From Snodgrassella alvi (GTDB lineage Bacteria > Pseudomonadota > Gammaproteobacteria > Burkholderiales > Neisseriaceae), in the NCBI RefSeq assembly GCF_002777745.1, contig NZ_MEIO01000063.1:1-34404 (forward strand): DNA of 34,404 bases. The letters are read 5' to 3'. A model generated the notes under the pieces. That model did no database searches, was not told the DNA's origin, and saw nothing but the letters and a program-made list of their open reading frames with translations. Both the position numbers and the translations under genes were made by a program. Positions 20,786-30,900 of the stretch are shown here, piece by piece; position 1 is the first letter of the stretch; each line of letters opens with the position of its first letter.

Positions 20786-21313
20786 ATGCTTAAATTAGAT
20801 GTTGATTTATCTGAATTGAATAACCAATTAGACGGTATTTCTGACAGAGTGCAAAAGAATCTAAGGCGGGCGGTGTATGAGGGGGCAGTTCTAATCAGGG
20901 ATGAGGCGATTAAGCTGGCGGGAGTTAGTAAAAAGCCGCATATTTTTCGCTCCGGTCGCTTGGACAGGGATACAGGCAAAATGGTTTGGGATGGTACGCC
21001 GTACGAGTTTAATCCCGGTGACTTGAAAAAAAGTATTTATATCGCTTTTGCCAAGGATAAGAGTATTGAGGGTGAGCGTGTGGAATATGATATTTCATTC
21101 CGTAAAAACACTTCGTATGGTGTACCGGGGCAGAGTGTACCTTATGCGTACTGGCAAGAATTGGGTAGGGCGATAGAGTATGGTGGTCCCAAAGTAATTG
21201 CGCACCCTTTTTTACGCCCAGCTTTTGACGAAAAGAGAGTACAGGCAACGGCGTTAATAACTAAAGCATTACAGGACGCGGCAAATGGAAAAACAGCTAA
21301 TAATGGCGATTAA
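20786..21313 (+). CDS. HK97 gp10-like tail protein
   Basis: The 175-residue product (start MLKLDVDLSELNNQL) matches the HK97 gp10 family: VYEGAVLIRDEAIKLAG, RSGRLDRDTGK, YWQELGRAIEYGG and HPFLRPAFDE. It takes part in tail completion or head-tail joining. The start at 20786 follows GGAG by five bases; a 223-aa version would run back into the moron gene and is rejected. Confidence 0.87.
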   Translation: MLKLDVDLSELNNQLDGISDRVQKNLRRAVYEGAVLIRDEAIKLAGVSKKPHIFRSGRLDRDTGKMVWDGTPYEFNPGDLKKSIYIAFAKDKSIEGERVEYDISFRKNTSYGVPGQSVPYAYWQELGRAIEYGGPKVIAHPFLRPAFDEKRVQATALITKALQDAANGKTANNGD

Positions 21314-21626
21314 CGCTGCTTTGCCTAATATCCCTGTTTACTGGGGTTTTGCAAATGATGCAGCGCAAGCACCATTTATTGTCTTGCAGTGGGTAGGTGG
21401 TGCAGGGTATTTGTTTATGGATTATCAGACTTCGGGCGGTTTTGAGCGACGTTTGCAAGTAGCCGCTTGGGCAGAAACGTATATAGCTGCAAATGAGTAT
21501 ATTCGGGCAATTCAAGAGGCACTACTGCGCTTACCGGTAGTTAGTGCCATTGATGCACCTATAGATACCTATGATTATGAGATGTCGGTTTATGGCAGTC
21601 ACATGGATTTTACGGTGATTACCTGA
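21285..21626 (+). CDS. Tail terminator / completion protein (DUF3168)
   Basis: The 113-residue product matches the DUF3168 group: ALPNIPVYWGFANDAAQAPFIVL, ERRLQVAAWAETYIAANE and IQEALL. These proteins cap the tail tube at the head end. The gene overlaps the gp10-like gene by 29 bp; AGGACGCGGCAA precedes the ATG. Confidence 0.82.
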   Translation: MEKQLIMAINAALPNIPVYWGFANDAAQAPFIVLQWVGGAGYLFMDYQTSGGFERRLQVAAWAETYIAANEYIRAIQEALLRLPVVSAIDAPIDTYDYEMSVYGSHMDFTVIT

Positions 21627-21648
21627 AATAAACCGGTTAATTTGTTAT

Positions 21649-21670
21649 ACGGCCTTGTGGCCGTTTTTTT
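21649..21670 (+). terminator. Terminator before the tail tube gene
   Basis: ACGGCC, TTGT and GGCCGT are followed by seven T residues (21664-21670). GAGAGGTGCAAT and the tail tube ATG follow. Confidence 0.75.
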
Positions 21671-21689
21671 ATTTATTGAGAGGTGCAAT

Positions 21690-22331
21690 ATGGCAGCACA
21701 ATTGCCTGATGGTTCTAAACTTTATATTGAAAAAGGCCGCGATACTCCGATTAGTATTACCAGTATAAGCAATGCTAATCCGGCGGTTGCAACGGCAGCT
21801 AATCATACTTTGGCTACTGGAGATTATATTGAGCTTGTAAGTGGCTGGAGCGGCATCACAATGCGCATTGTCCGTGTTGGTAAAGTAACTAAAGATACGT
21901 TTGACCTAGAGGGTATTAACACAAGTAAGGTTGAGGATTTCCCAGTTGGCGGCGGCAAGGGTAGCGCACGCAAGATTCTTGAGAGAGTGCAGATTACACA
22001 GGTGCTGGAGTTTAATACTTCTGGTGGTGAGCAGCAGTATGCTACTTTCCAGTTTCTGGAAGATAATTTTGAGCGGAAGTTGCCTACCATCACATCTGCG
22101 CAATCAATTGATCTTGGCATTGCCGATGACCCTACGCTTGATGGTTACAAAGCGCTTAAAGAGGCTAAGGACAATCGCGGGAATTATGCAGTATTTCTGG
22201 AATTGTGCAGCGGCTCAACTATTGCGTATAACGCGGCAGTGTCATTAAACGAGACGCCAAAAGTCAATAAGGGCAATGTAATGCAGATTAACGCTAATCT
22301 GTCGCTACAAGCCCTCCCAATGCGCTATTAA
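21690..22331 (+). CDS. Major tail tube protein
   Basis: The 213-residue product (start MAAQLPDGSKLYIEKGRDTP) fits lambdoid and N15-like tail tube proteins: LATGDYIELVSGWSG, EFNTSGGEQQYATFQFLED and IGIADDPTLDGYKAL-like blocks, then a C-terminal VMQINANLSLQALP. It builds the tube around the tape measure. The start at 21690 has GAGAGG upstream; a longer frame from 21642 would include the terminator. Confidence 0.85.
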   Translation: MAAQLPDGSKLYIEKGRDTPISITSISNANPAVATAANHTLATGDYIELVSGWSGITMRIVRVGKVTKDTFDLEGINTSKVEDFPVGGGKGSARKILERVQITQVLEFNTSGGEQQYATFQFLEDNFERKLPTITSAQSIDLGIADDPTLDGYKALKEAKDNRGNYAVFLELCSGSTIAYNAAVSLNETPKVNKGNVMQINANLSLQALPMRY

Positions 22332-22346
22332 TTCTATTTTACACAA

Positions 22347-22377
22347 TCAAGCCAGCCTAGTGCTGGCTATTTTATTG
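22347..22377 (+). repeat. 31-bp repeated hairpin module, copy 2
   Basis: Identical over 31 bp to 20747-20777 and 1600 bp away. The stem AGCCAGC / GCTGGCT is followed by ATTTTATTG, then GAGG and the chaperone ATG. It lies between the tube and chaperone genes. Confidence 0.85.
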
Positions 22378-22386
22378 AGGTCAGCT

Positions 22387-22704
22387 ATGAAACTAACATT
22401 AACCCCCAATCCAACTTTTACTTGTGTTGTTGATATCCATGTACCGGGCGAGCAGGAAAAAGGGCAGGTAAGAATTACTTACAAGGCCATGAGCCAGCCC
22501 GAGGCAGCAAAGTTTTTTGATAATGCAGTCGAGAAAAATCTTAGTCCTTACGAAATTGTCAAAGACTTGGTTGCAGGTTGGGATTTAGACGAAGCATTTA
22601 CGCTAGATAACTTGAAACAGCTTACCGATAATTATTTTGGTGCAGCGAATGCGCTTTTAGATACCTATATGAGGGAGCTGACCAATAACCGCGTGGGAAA
22701 CTAA
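22387..22704 (+). CDS. Tail assembly chaperone, short form (gpG-like)
   Basis: The 105-residue product (MKLTLTPNPTFTCVVDIHVP, then FFDNAVEKNL, VAGWDLDEAFT, LTDNYFGAANALL) matches the phage tail assembly chaperone group. The start follows a hairpin and GAGG. The last codons GTG GGA AAC contain a -1 slippery heptamer, so ribosomes can shift into the next frame and make the longer form. Confidence 0.85.
   Translation: MKLTLTPNPTFTCVVDIHVPGEQEKGQVRITYKAMSQPEAAKFFDNAVEKNLSPYEIVKDLVAGWDLDEAFTLDNLKQLTDNYFGAANALLDTYMRELTNNRVGN
22695..22701 (+). promoter_or_regulatory. -1 ribosomal frameshift site
   Basis: GGGAAAC is read G GGA AAC in the chaperone frame, the X XXY YYZ pattern needed for tandem slippage. 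The stop follows immediately, and a 5-bp stem CGCAT/ATGCG is at 22719-22731. Lambda G/GT uses GGGAAAG. Confidence 0.8.
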
Positions 22705-23021
22705 AAGCCGCCGCCCGCGCATTGTATGCGAAGTCGGCATCTGAAGCTGAGCTGGCCGCTTTTGGATTTAAACCGTCTGATTTTAACGAAGAAGTCTTAA
22801 TCTGGCCGGAGAATTTTGAGGTGGTTAAGCTGTTTACGAAATTGTCGACACAATGGCGTGTGGCAGCAGGCGGCGCAACTGGACTGGATTACAGCGCGGT
22901 ATACGCGTTATTCAAAATGCATCGGATTAAGAAGAAGCGATATAAATCCCTGCTGGCGGATATTGCAGTGATGGAATCAGCGGCATTGGATGAGATGTAT
23001 AAGGATGTAAAACATGGCTGA
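22701..23021 (+). CDS. Chaperone extension (gpT-like), by frameshift
   Basis: This frame has no good ATG or ribosome-binding site; the first possible start is a TTG at 22722. After a -1 shift the product would continue L-K-A-A-A-R-A-L-Y-A-K-S, adding 106 residues (FGFKPSDFNEEVLIWPENFE, VAAGGATGLDY, MHRIKKKRYKSLL), as in lambda gpGT. The part resembles DUF1799-type extensions. It overlaps the tape measure gene by 8 bp. Confidence 0.82.
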   Translation, partial: LKAAARALYAKSASEAELAAFGFKPSDFNEEVLIWPENFEVVKLFTKLSTQWRVAAGGATGLDYSAVYALFKMHRIKKKRYKSLLADIAVMESAALDEMYKDVKHG

Positions 23022-26000
23022 AAACAGAACGAACATACGCATCAGCGGGGATGTGAGTGATTTAAAGGCATCTGTTGAATCCGCAAAGCGGTCGTTAGCA
23101 GGGCTGGGAGACGCCGCAGCCCAGACAGGCAAAAAGGCGCAGCAAAGCGGTAATCAGGCGACCGACAGTTACCGTAAAGTAAGTAATAGTGCTAAAAAAG
23201 CCGGTGATGATGCTGATGCCGCAAGTAAAAAGATGGAGCGTTCAGCTAACTCGCTGCGGGCATCTATTGAGCGGACGATTGCTGTTCAGGAGGCTGGCGG
23301 TCGTAATACCAGTAATTTTTTTCGATCACTATTAACTCAGCGCGGTTTAGATTCTGGTCAATACGCCCGTCAGTTTGAGCCATTGTTAAAACGGTTGGAT
23401 GAGCTTAATAATGCAGCCAAAAAAACAGCGGAAACCATCAACAAGGCGAGTGATGCAACCGAAAATGCAGCCAAACGCTACGAGGATATCATCCGGCGCA
23501 CTATTGCTGCACAGGAGGCAGGAGGCCGCAGCACCAGTGGTTATTTTAAGTCATTAATAGAACAAGAGGGCTTAGACCCTAAGCGGTTTGATGGGCTGTT
23601 TAATCGCCTTGATGAGGTTAATGCTGCCTCTAAGAAAGCAAGTGACGAAACGGAGGTTAACGCTCGAAAAATCGAGGCGTCAATTCAACGTATTGTTGCC
23701 GCAGAAACAGCTGGGGGTCGTTCTAACCGTAAGTATTTTGAAACATTGGCGCAGCAAAGCGGCTTAGACACCAAACGGCTTGACCCCTTACTAAAACAAC
23801 TGGATGAAGTTAATAGCAACTCCAGAAAAATTGCGGAGGCAAGGGAGGCGGATTCGAAGAAAATTGAAGCGTCAATCCAGCGTATTATCAACGCAGAAAC
23901 GGCCGGTACACTTTCTAATCGTCAGTATTTTGAATCTTTGATAAACCAGCGCGGCTTAGACCCTAAGCGCTTTGACCCGCTATTACAGAAACTAGATGCG
24001 CTGGATAAGCGAACTAAAGGGCTGACAATCAGTTATGGGCAATATCAGAATGCGTTGCGCATGGCTCCGATGCAATTTACCGATATTGTTACTCAGCTAG
24101 CAGGTGGTCAAAATCCTTTCCTTATTGCTATTCAACAAGGGGGGCAGTTACGCGATAGCTTTGGCGGATTTGGCAACATGTTTAAGGGCTTGGCAAGCAT
24201 GATTACCCCTACCCGATTGGCTATTGGTGGGCTGGTTGGTGTTATTGGTGCGGTAGGGGCGGCCTTTATTCAAGGCGGCAAAGAGTCTAATGCTTTTCGC
24301 AAGGCTGTAATTCTAGCTGGGGGTGCGTCTTCTGTAACTGCTGGACAGCTACAGATGATGGCTTCGAGAATCGGTGATAGTACGGGAGCGTATAGCGAAG
24401 CACGAGAAGCTTTAATGAGTTTGGCTAGTAGTGGCGCAGCAGTTAGCGAAACATTCGAGATGGTTGCCACGGTCATTGCTTACAATAGTGAGATGACCGG
24501 CCAAAAGGTTGAAGATTTGGTTAAACAGTTTGCCAGAATTAAGGAAGACCCAGTAAAAGCGGTTGTCGAACTGTCGCAAAACTATGACACCATGACTGTA
24601 GCAGTTTATGAACAGGCTAAGGCACTGGTTGAAGTAGGTAGAAAGGGTGATGCGGTTATTCTGATACAGAATAAACTAGCCAAAGGCGTAGAGGATGCGG
24701 GCAGGAGAACGTGGGCTAGTGCCAACATGATGGCAAAGGGCTGGTTAACTGTCAAAAAAGCCGCAGAAATGGCTTGGGATGCGATGAAGGGGATCGGGAG
24801 GGAAGACCCGCTAGAAAAGCAGTTGCAAAGTGTATTACAGCAAATTGCGAAGCTTGAGGCACAAAAAAAAGGTGATTCTTTTTTTGGAACTGCCTATGAC
24901 GATGATATTGCTAAGCTGAAAAAAGAGGCAGTCGAAATTCAGCGGAAAATTAAGTCTGATAGTGATGCTCAGAAAGCGCGCCAGCAGCAGGCCGAAGCAG
25001 TAGCCAAGCGCGCAGAAATGGACAAACAAGCCGACAGCGTCATCAAAGCCAACCAGACGCCAGTAGAGCGCATTGACGAGCAGATAAAGCAGGCGCGTGA
25101 ACTGGAGAAATACTATCGTTCAATTAAAGATGACAAAATCGCCGCAAACAAAGCGGATCAGATAGCATTAGATATTGGGCGAATGCAAAAAGACCGTGCC
25201 GAAGCAGTTAAAAAAGCCAATGAAAAGGGTAAACGTAAACGTAGCCAGTCGTTAATGAATGATACTGTGCGTGCACAGGCAAAACGATACAACTACGCGA
25301 TGAAAGAACGGCAGTACGGTTTGCCGACTGGGGTATTGGCTGCTATATCTATGCAGGAATCGCGTGGTAATGTTAACGCATTATCCCCCAGTGGAGCGCG
25401 CGGACTATTTCAATTTATGCCTGATGCCGCACGTCGCTTTGGTGTTAATGTTCGTGACCCAGTGTCATCGGCAGAGGGTGCTGCTAAATACTTGAACTAC
25501 CTATTAAAGTTCTTTAAAGGTGATTTAGCTAAAGCTATTACTGCATACCATTCTGGTGAGGGGAATGTTAGTCAAGGTAAGATAGGTCCAATAGGACGAT
25601 CTTATGCCCCATCAGTAATTAAACGCATGGCGGCTTATAACAATCAGGCTGATGATGGTAGCGCGGATTACGTTAAAGATTATTTGCGCGAGTATGAAGA
25701 GATAGCCAAAAAACGCCTAGATATAGTCAAGCAGTTTTATACCAGCCGAGAAAAGCTTGATGCAGAATATCAGGAGCGACTCGAAAAAATCGATGAAGCA
25801 GGTTTTGATGCTGATACGCGGCAGAAATATCTGGAATTGGCCAAGCAGGATTATAACCGCGATGTTGCAGCCTACGAAGAGGCGCAGCGGCGTAAGTTAG
25901 AATCAGCATGGGATTTTACCAAGGATGCCATTCAGTTAACACATGAAAGAGCGGAGGCTGAACGGAAAGAAATTGAGCTAAACAAAGAGTTAACCCAATC

Positions 26001-27072
26001 GCAAAAGGATGAGTTGCTCAATGCCTCTAAAGCCCACGAAAAAAGCGATGTGCTGGCGTACCTTGGAATTGATGAGGTTAATCAGGCAGTACAGCAGTTA
26101 AAGATGCTACAGCGTGAACTTGGAATGGGAAACCTTTCCGCTCATCGCTATAAATCCATGTTTGACAACATCGGGATTAATCGCAGTTTTAAAGAGGCTA
26201 AAAAATGGGGTAAGCAGGAAGCCCCCTTTGATGACCTGAAAGAGCAGTATGAAAACTATCAGGAAAGCATTACTAATTTTTATGATGTGCAAATTGAGCT
26301 GGCTCAAGGTAATGCTGACAAGATAGTGGAAATTGAACGCAAGAAACAGGAAGACTTAGCCAGCCTGAATGAAACTTATCAGCAGCAAAGTCTAACTGCG
26401 CAACTTGGTTATGGAGAGCAGATAGTTGGCAGCATGTCTTCTATGTTAGAGGAGTCAGTTGGTAAGCATTCTGCGGCATATCGACTTATGTTTGCTACGC
26501 AAAAGGCTTTCGCCATCGCTAGTTCAGTTATCGCTATACAAAATGCTATTGCTCAGGCATCTGCCGCGCCGTTCCCATCAAATTTGGCAGCAATGGCAAC
26601 GGTGGCAGCAGAAACTGCAAACATCGTATCCAGTATTGCAGCGGTGTCTGCTGGGTTTTCCAGTGGTGGTTATACAGGAGATGGTGGTAAGTATGAACCA
26701 GCCGGCATAGTGCATAGAGGTGAGTTTGTCTTGAATCAAACTGATGTACGTAATATGGGGGGGGTGGCTGGTATTGAGCGTTTACGCGCCCTTGCTGGAG
26801 GAAACAGCAGGGGCTATGCCGATGGAGGTGCTGTTGGGCGTAGTGTTATTAGTAATATGACCGCCAATCCCGCTATAGCAATGGGTGGCGTACATCAAAC
26901 CATTACGGTAAATGGTAATCCTGACAACGCTACTATGCAGGCAATAGAAAATGCAGCCAAACGAGGTGCGCAAATGGGTTACCAACAGGTTGCAAGACAT
27001 CTTGCTACTGGACAGGGTGATGTAAGCAAGGCGTTAAAAGGCGGCTGGACAACTAGCAGGAAACTATCATGA
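23014..27072 (+). CDS. Tape measure protein with transglycosylase domain
   Basis: The 1352-residue product fixes tail length and takes part in DNA delivery. The N-terminal 330 residues contain four diverged copies of a 60-75-residue repeat (AGGR..., YF, GLDPKRFDPLL, LDE). The TMP block APMQFTDIVTQLAGGQ (about residue 350) and a hydrophobic segment (about 397-420) follow. A lytic transglycosylase (SLT) domain lies at about 765-870 (GVLAAISMQESRGN, SGARGLFQFMPDA, ITAYHSGEGN); E at MQES is the likely catalytic residue. The C-terminus is hydrophobic, then EFVLNQTDVRNMGG. It can cut peptidoglycan during entry. Confidence 0.93.
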   Translation: MAENRTNIRISGDVSDLKASVESAKRSLAGLGDAAAQTGKKAQQSGNQATDSYRKVSNSAKKAGDDADAASKKMERSANSLRASIERTIAVQEAGGRNTSNFFRSLLTQRGLDSGQYARQFEPLLKRLDELNNAAKKTAETINKASDATENAAKRYEDIIRRTIAAQEAGGRSTSGYFKSLIEQEGLDPKRFDGLFNRLDEVNAASKKASDETEVNARKIEASIQRIVAAETAGGRSNRKYFETLAQQSGLDTKRLDPLLKQLDEVNSNSRKIAEAREADSKKIEASIQRIINAETAGTLSNRQYFESLINQRGLDPKRFDPLLQKLDALDKRTKGLTISYGQYQNALRMAPMQFTDIVTQLAGGQNPFLIAIQQGGQLRDSFGGFGNMFKGLASMITPTRLAIGGLVGVIGAVGAAFIQGGKESNAFRKAVILAGGASSVTAGQLQMMASRIGDSTGAYSEAREALMSLASSGAAVSETFEMVATVIAYNSEMTGQKVEDLVKQFARIKEDPVKAVVELSQNYDTMTVAVYEQAKALVEVGRKGDAVILIQNKLAKGVEDAGRRTWASANMMAKGWLTVKKAAEMAWDAMKGIGREDPLEKQLQSVLQQIAKLEAQKKGDSFFGTAYDDDIAKLKKEAVEIQRKIKSDSDAQKARQQQAEAVAKRAEMDKQADSVIKANQTPVERIDEQIKQARELEKYYRSIKDDKIAANKADQIALDIGRMQKDRAEAVKKANEKGKRKRSQSLMNDTVRAQAKRYNYAMKERQYGLPTGVLAAISMQESRGNVNALSPSGARGLFQFMPDAARRFGVNVRDPVSSAEGAAKYLNYLLKFFKGDLAKAITAYHSGEGNVSQGKIGPIGRSYAPSVIKRMAAYNNQADDGSADYVKDYLREYEEIAKKRLDIVKQFYTSREKLDAEYQERLEKIDEAGFDADTRQKYLELAKQDYNRDVAAYEEAQRRKLESAWDFTKDAIQLTHERAEAERKEIELNKELTQSQKDELLNASKAHEKSDVLAYLGIDEVNQAVQQLKMLQRELGMGNLSAHRYKSMFDNIGINRSFKEAKKWGKQEAPFDDLKEQYENYQESITNFYDVQIELAQGNADKIVEIERKKQEDLASLNETYQQQSLTAQLGYGEQIVGSMSSMLEESVGKHSAAYRLMFATQKAFAIASSVIAIQNAIAQASAAPFPSNLAAMATVAAETANIVSSIAAVSAGFSSGGYTGDGGKYEPAGIVHRGEFVLNQTDVRNMGGVAGIERLRALAGGNSRGYADGGAVGRSVISNMTANPAIAMGGVHQTITVNGNPDNATMQAIENAAKRGAQMGYQQVARHLATGQGDVSKALKGGWTTSRKLS
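23245..24003 (+). repeat. Four protein repeats in the tape measure gene
   Basis: Repeats with AGGR or AGTL near residues 94, 169, 233 and 297, followed by YF or FF and then GLD-K-RFDPLL. DNA identity is low, so they are old duplications. Confidence 0.75.
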
Positions 27073-27551
27073 CGATATTAAATCGGCTTTACGCTAGCTC
27101 GGGTAGCGAAATTATTTACGGAACGGTGCAGATTGATGTTGGCACGACTTCGTATTATCTGGTTAAGGGTTGGGATGATATTTGCTGTACGCTTGAAAAT
27201 GGTCAGATGGTGGACTTCGTGGCGGCCGCAATAGATTTGGCATTGCCAGCGCGTAATAAGGACGGTACGCAGGATTTAAAACTTGTCATCGGCAATATTG
27301 AGGGCATTGTGTCATCACAAATCCGCGCCAGCCTAAATGCGCTGGAAAACGCCACCATTACCTATCGCACTTATGTTTCAACTGATTTAACCGCGCCAGC
27401 AGCCAAGCCGTTCACATTAGCCGTTAAAAGTGGATTCTGGACGGCTGAACAGGTGCAAATAACCGCCGGCTATTTGAATGTTCTTGATACGGCGTGGCCG
27501 CGCTATCGTTACACATTGGCTGATTTCCCGGGGTTGAGGTATATAACATGA
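27069..27551 (+). CDS. DUF1833-family tail protein
   Basis: The 160-residue product (MTILNRLYASSGSEIIYGTV, VDFVAAAIDLALPARNKDGTQDLKLVIGN, LNALENATITYRTYVSTDLTAPA) matches phage DUF1833 proteins, which sit between the tape measure and the peptidase and probably correspond to lambda gpL-type distal tail parts. The ATG overlaps the tape measure stop (ATGA). Confidence 0.83.
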   Translation: MTILNRLYASSGSEIIYGTVQIDVGTTSYYLVKGWDDICCTLENGQMVDFVAAAIDLALPARNKDGTQDLKLVIGNIEGIVSSQIRASLNALENATITYRTYVSTDLTAPAAKPFTLAVKSGFWTAEQVQITAGYLNVLDTAWPRYRYTLADFPGLRYIT

Positions 27552-27931
27552 GTTTTAATGCAGATCGTTACAGAGCAGTTATCTGGACAAAAGGCGGGCG
27601 GGATTTTCCTGCCCTCGATTGTTTTGGCTTAATCAATGAGGTGAGGCGGGATTTAAACCTGCCGGTATGGCCTGATTTTGCTGGTGTGACTAAAGACAAT
27701 GGCGGGTTAGACGCCAATGCTCGGCTGATGTTTGAACGGTTGGAGAAATGTCAGCCACAAGCAGGGGCGGGAGTGGCTTGTTATTCTGGCGGCGTGGTTG
27801 ATCATGTGGCGGTTGTGGTTGAGTTAAACGGCCTGTTACATGTTGCAGAATGCAATCCCCGGACGAATGTGACCTTTTTGCCGCTGCAACGCTTTGCAAG
27901 GCGGTTTTACAGGGTGGAGTACTGGCGATGA
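27548..27931 (+). CDS. NlpC/P60 peptidase of the tail tip
   Basis: The 127-residue product has a Cys-His catalytic arrangement: FPALDCFGLINEVRRDL (Cys 25) and VDHVAVVVE (His 86), then HVAECNP. This is the NlpC/P60 group, as in lambda gpK, which cuts peptidoglycan peptides during infection. It overlaps its neighbours by 4 bp on each side (ATGA), so these tail genes are translated as one unit. Confidence 0.85.
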   Translation: MSFNADRYRAVIWTKGGRDFPALDCFGLINEVRRDLNLPVWPDFAGVTKDNGGLDANARLMFERLEKCQPQAGAGVACYSGGVVDHVAVVVELNGLLHVAECNPRTNVTFLPLQRFARRFYRVEYWR

Positions 27932-30900
27932 TTAGAATTTATCCTAGTCGGCTTAAGGGAGAGCCAATAGAAACCCATCAGCACCAAAAAACCAGTTTAG
28001 CCGACTGGTTTTTTTTCAATGTGGACGGTTTTGATCTGGATAGAGAGCACCCTATCGTTATTGAGGTAAACTGTGTCGAGATTGCGCCGGATAAATGGCG
28101 CAATACCGTTATTGATGCTCAGGATGATGTAAGAATTTACCCTAAGCCATATGCTATTGGTGCGGGTGTATCAGCGTGGGTATACGCCTACTATGCAGTG
28201 GTGGCAGCAGTAGCCCTGTATTCGGTGTATATGATTCTTACTATGTCTTCACAAGGGGCGGCTAATACTAACACTAATGGCGACGGGTTAGAATTAAATC
28301 CTGCTAAAGCAAACTCGGCCAAACTGGGTGACCCTATCCGTGAAGTGTTTGGCCGGCAGCGGATTTATCCTGACTATGTAGTTCAGCCAGTTAATCGCTT
28401 TGTGCCCGGCAAGCCAGAAACTTATCGGGCACATTTATTTTTAAGCCTTGGTGTAGGGGAGTTTGAATTCACGAAAAACGATATTCGTATCGGGAATACA
28501 CCAATAGCCGCGCTAGGCGGCGATGTTGAATATGCGGTTTATCCTCCGGGCGCAGATGTATCTAGTGATTTTCGCAGTGAAAATTGGTGGAGCTCAACCG
28601 AAGTAGGTGGAACCAGCTCCGGAGCCGGTTTGGATATGGCTTTAACTGCCCCTGACGGCAATACGGTTAGTGCGACCACGGCAACCGCATCTAGCTATAC
28701 TGTATTCTTCGATATCTCAACTTCTGCTGATAAGGCTGATTTTAAGGACACATGGGTGGCGGGCAAGAACGTAAGGATGAAAATACCTGCGGATTTTTCT
28801 GTGCAAAGCCAGAATGGCTATAGTTTAATTACCGGCGATTCTTTGAAAGAATTAAATGCCTATGTGGGAATGCCTGTCACGTTATATATCGGCAAAAGTG
28901 GTTTTGATTTATTAATAGCAAGTTATCAAGATAGCAAAACTGATCCAGATACCCAAATAACCACCCCAATCACACCGCAGATTACACTCTCTTATGCGGA
29001 TAATACCCCATTTCACGGACTGGGAGAGCGGCAGCAAAGGCTGAGTATCTCTCATCGTGGCTGCGAATACCGGATAAGAGAAGCCAATGGATTAACCGTA
29101 ACTCTTGATAGAGTGATTGATGGTATTGTCGATAAAAATTGGACGGGTTTTATCCCCCGTACGGTTATGGATTTTATTGCCGATAATATCAACGATAAAG
29201 AGCGTTGGATTGGTCCCTTTCTGGCATGCCCTGAAAATGAAAAGGTGGATGCTATTGAGCTTAATTTTGCTTTTCCATCGGGAATTTGTGATTGGGACGA
29301 TGAGGGACGAAAAGAACGCCAATCTGTGCTATGGGCAGTAGAGTACCGTTATGTCAACCAAACAAATTGGATTCATATTGAGGGTAAATGGTATGAAAAA
29401 AACGTAAACGGGTTAGGTTACACGCTAAGGTATAACTTTCCAGAACCGGGGTTAATCGAAGTACGCGCCCGCCGCCGTAATATCCAAAACGATGACGGCG
29501 CACATGACAGTATGTATTGGCAGGCTCTACGCGGACGACTACTTAAACGGCCGACTTCATATTCTGATGTCACCACGATAGGCATAACGATTACTACTGG
29601 TGGCAAGCTGGCCGCGCAATCAGACCGGCGGGTCAATATTGTAGCCACGCGCAAATACAACAATGGCAAAAGTCGCAGTATTTCCGGAGCACTTAAGCAC
29701 GTTCTGGATAGCATTGGCTTGATTGATTATGACGCGGCAACTATTGATGAAATGGAGGCTAATTTATGGACGCCAAATAAGCAGTATTTTGATTGCCAAG
29801 TTGACAAAACCCAATCTGTACTAGATATGCTGCAAAAAATTTGCACCGCTGGCTTTGCTTATCCATTCCTTTCTGATGGAGTGGTAAGTGTAGGTTATGA
29901 GGGAGAAAAAAACTGGGTCGGTATGATTACCACTCAGGAAATGGCAGAACCTTTACAGACCAGTTTTACTGCGCCGTGCGCAGATGACTATGATGGTATA
30001 GATGTAACTTATATCAATAGTCGCACATGGTCGGAAGAAACAGTGCTATGCCGGCTTGATGACGTACCCAATCCCCAAAAGGTAGAATCATACAAGCTGG
30101 AGGGGGTGGTTAATGAAGATCAGGCATACCGGATTGGTATGCGCCGGTTAATGAAATATCGCTATCAGCGTTTGTCTTTTAGTTGCAAAACTGAAATGGA
30201 TGCGCTTTGTTACAATTATGGCGACAGAATTATACTAACGGACGATATTCCCGGGCATAAAACCATAAGCTGCCTGATAACAGATATTAGGCGCGTTGAT
30301 AACAATGCTCACATTCAGGTATCAGAGCTACTGGACTGGCAATACAGCAACCCAAAGATTTTAATTAGGTGGCAAGATGGCAGGGCGTCTGGCATTTTGC
30401 CTGTTCAGCAGATTAGTGGGGGATTCAGCACCCCGTGGCTGCCGGAATTTGAGGAAGTTATTCTCAATGATGCCGCAATTGAGCCACCTCGGGCAGTGTT
30501 CTGTGAATCCAAGCAGATTGGCTATGATGCAGTAATCGATAACATAGAGCCGGAGGAAGATGGGATTTGCACCATCACCGCGCATGAGTATCAACTTAGC
30601 TACTATGATTACGATGACGCTATATACCCTTTTGGCGACAAGAATTATCTGAGCTCAAAGCCTTACCCTTATGTAGACATCACTACTTTTGAGGCTGGTG
30701 CCAGTCTTTTTAGTATTGCTAACAAAACCATGCCCAACTGTGCACTCGGCGAAAATATTAATACTGGCGCGACGCTAGATAGTATTGTCATTCGCGACAA
30801 CCTCAGCAAATACAGCGATGAACCGGAGAACATAAATGTGTCTGCTTCGCTTAAGCAGATTGGCATCAAGGAACTGTTGACACAGATATCGGCAAATGCG

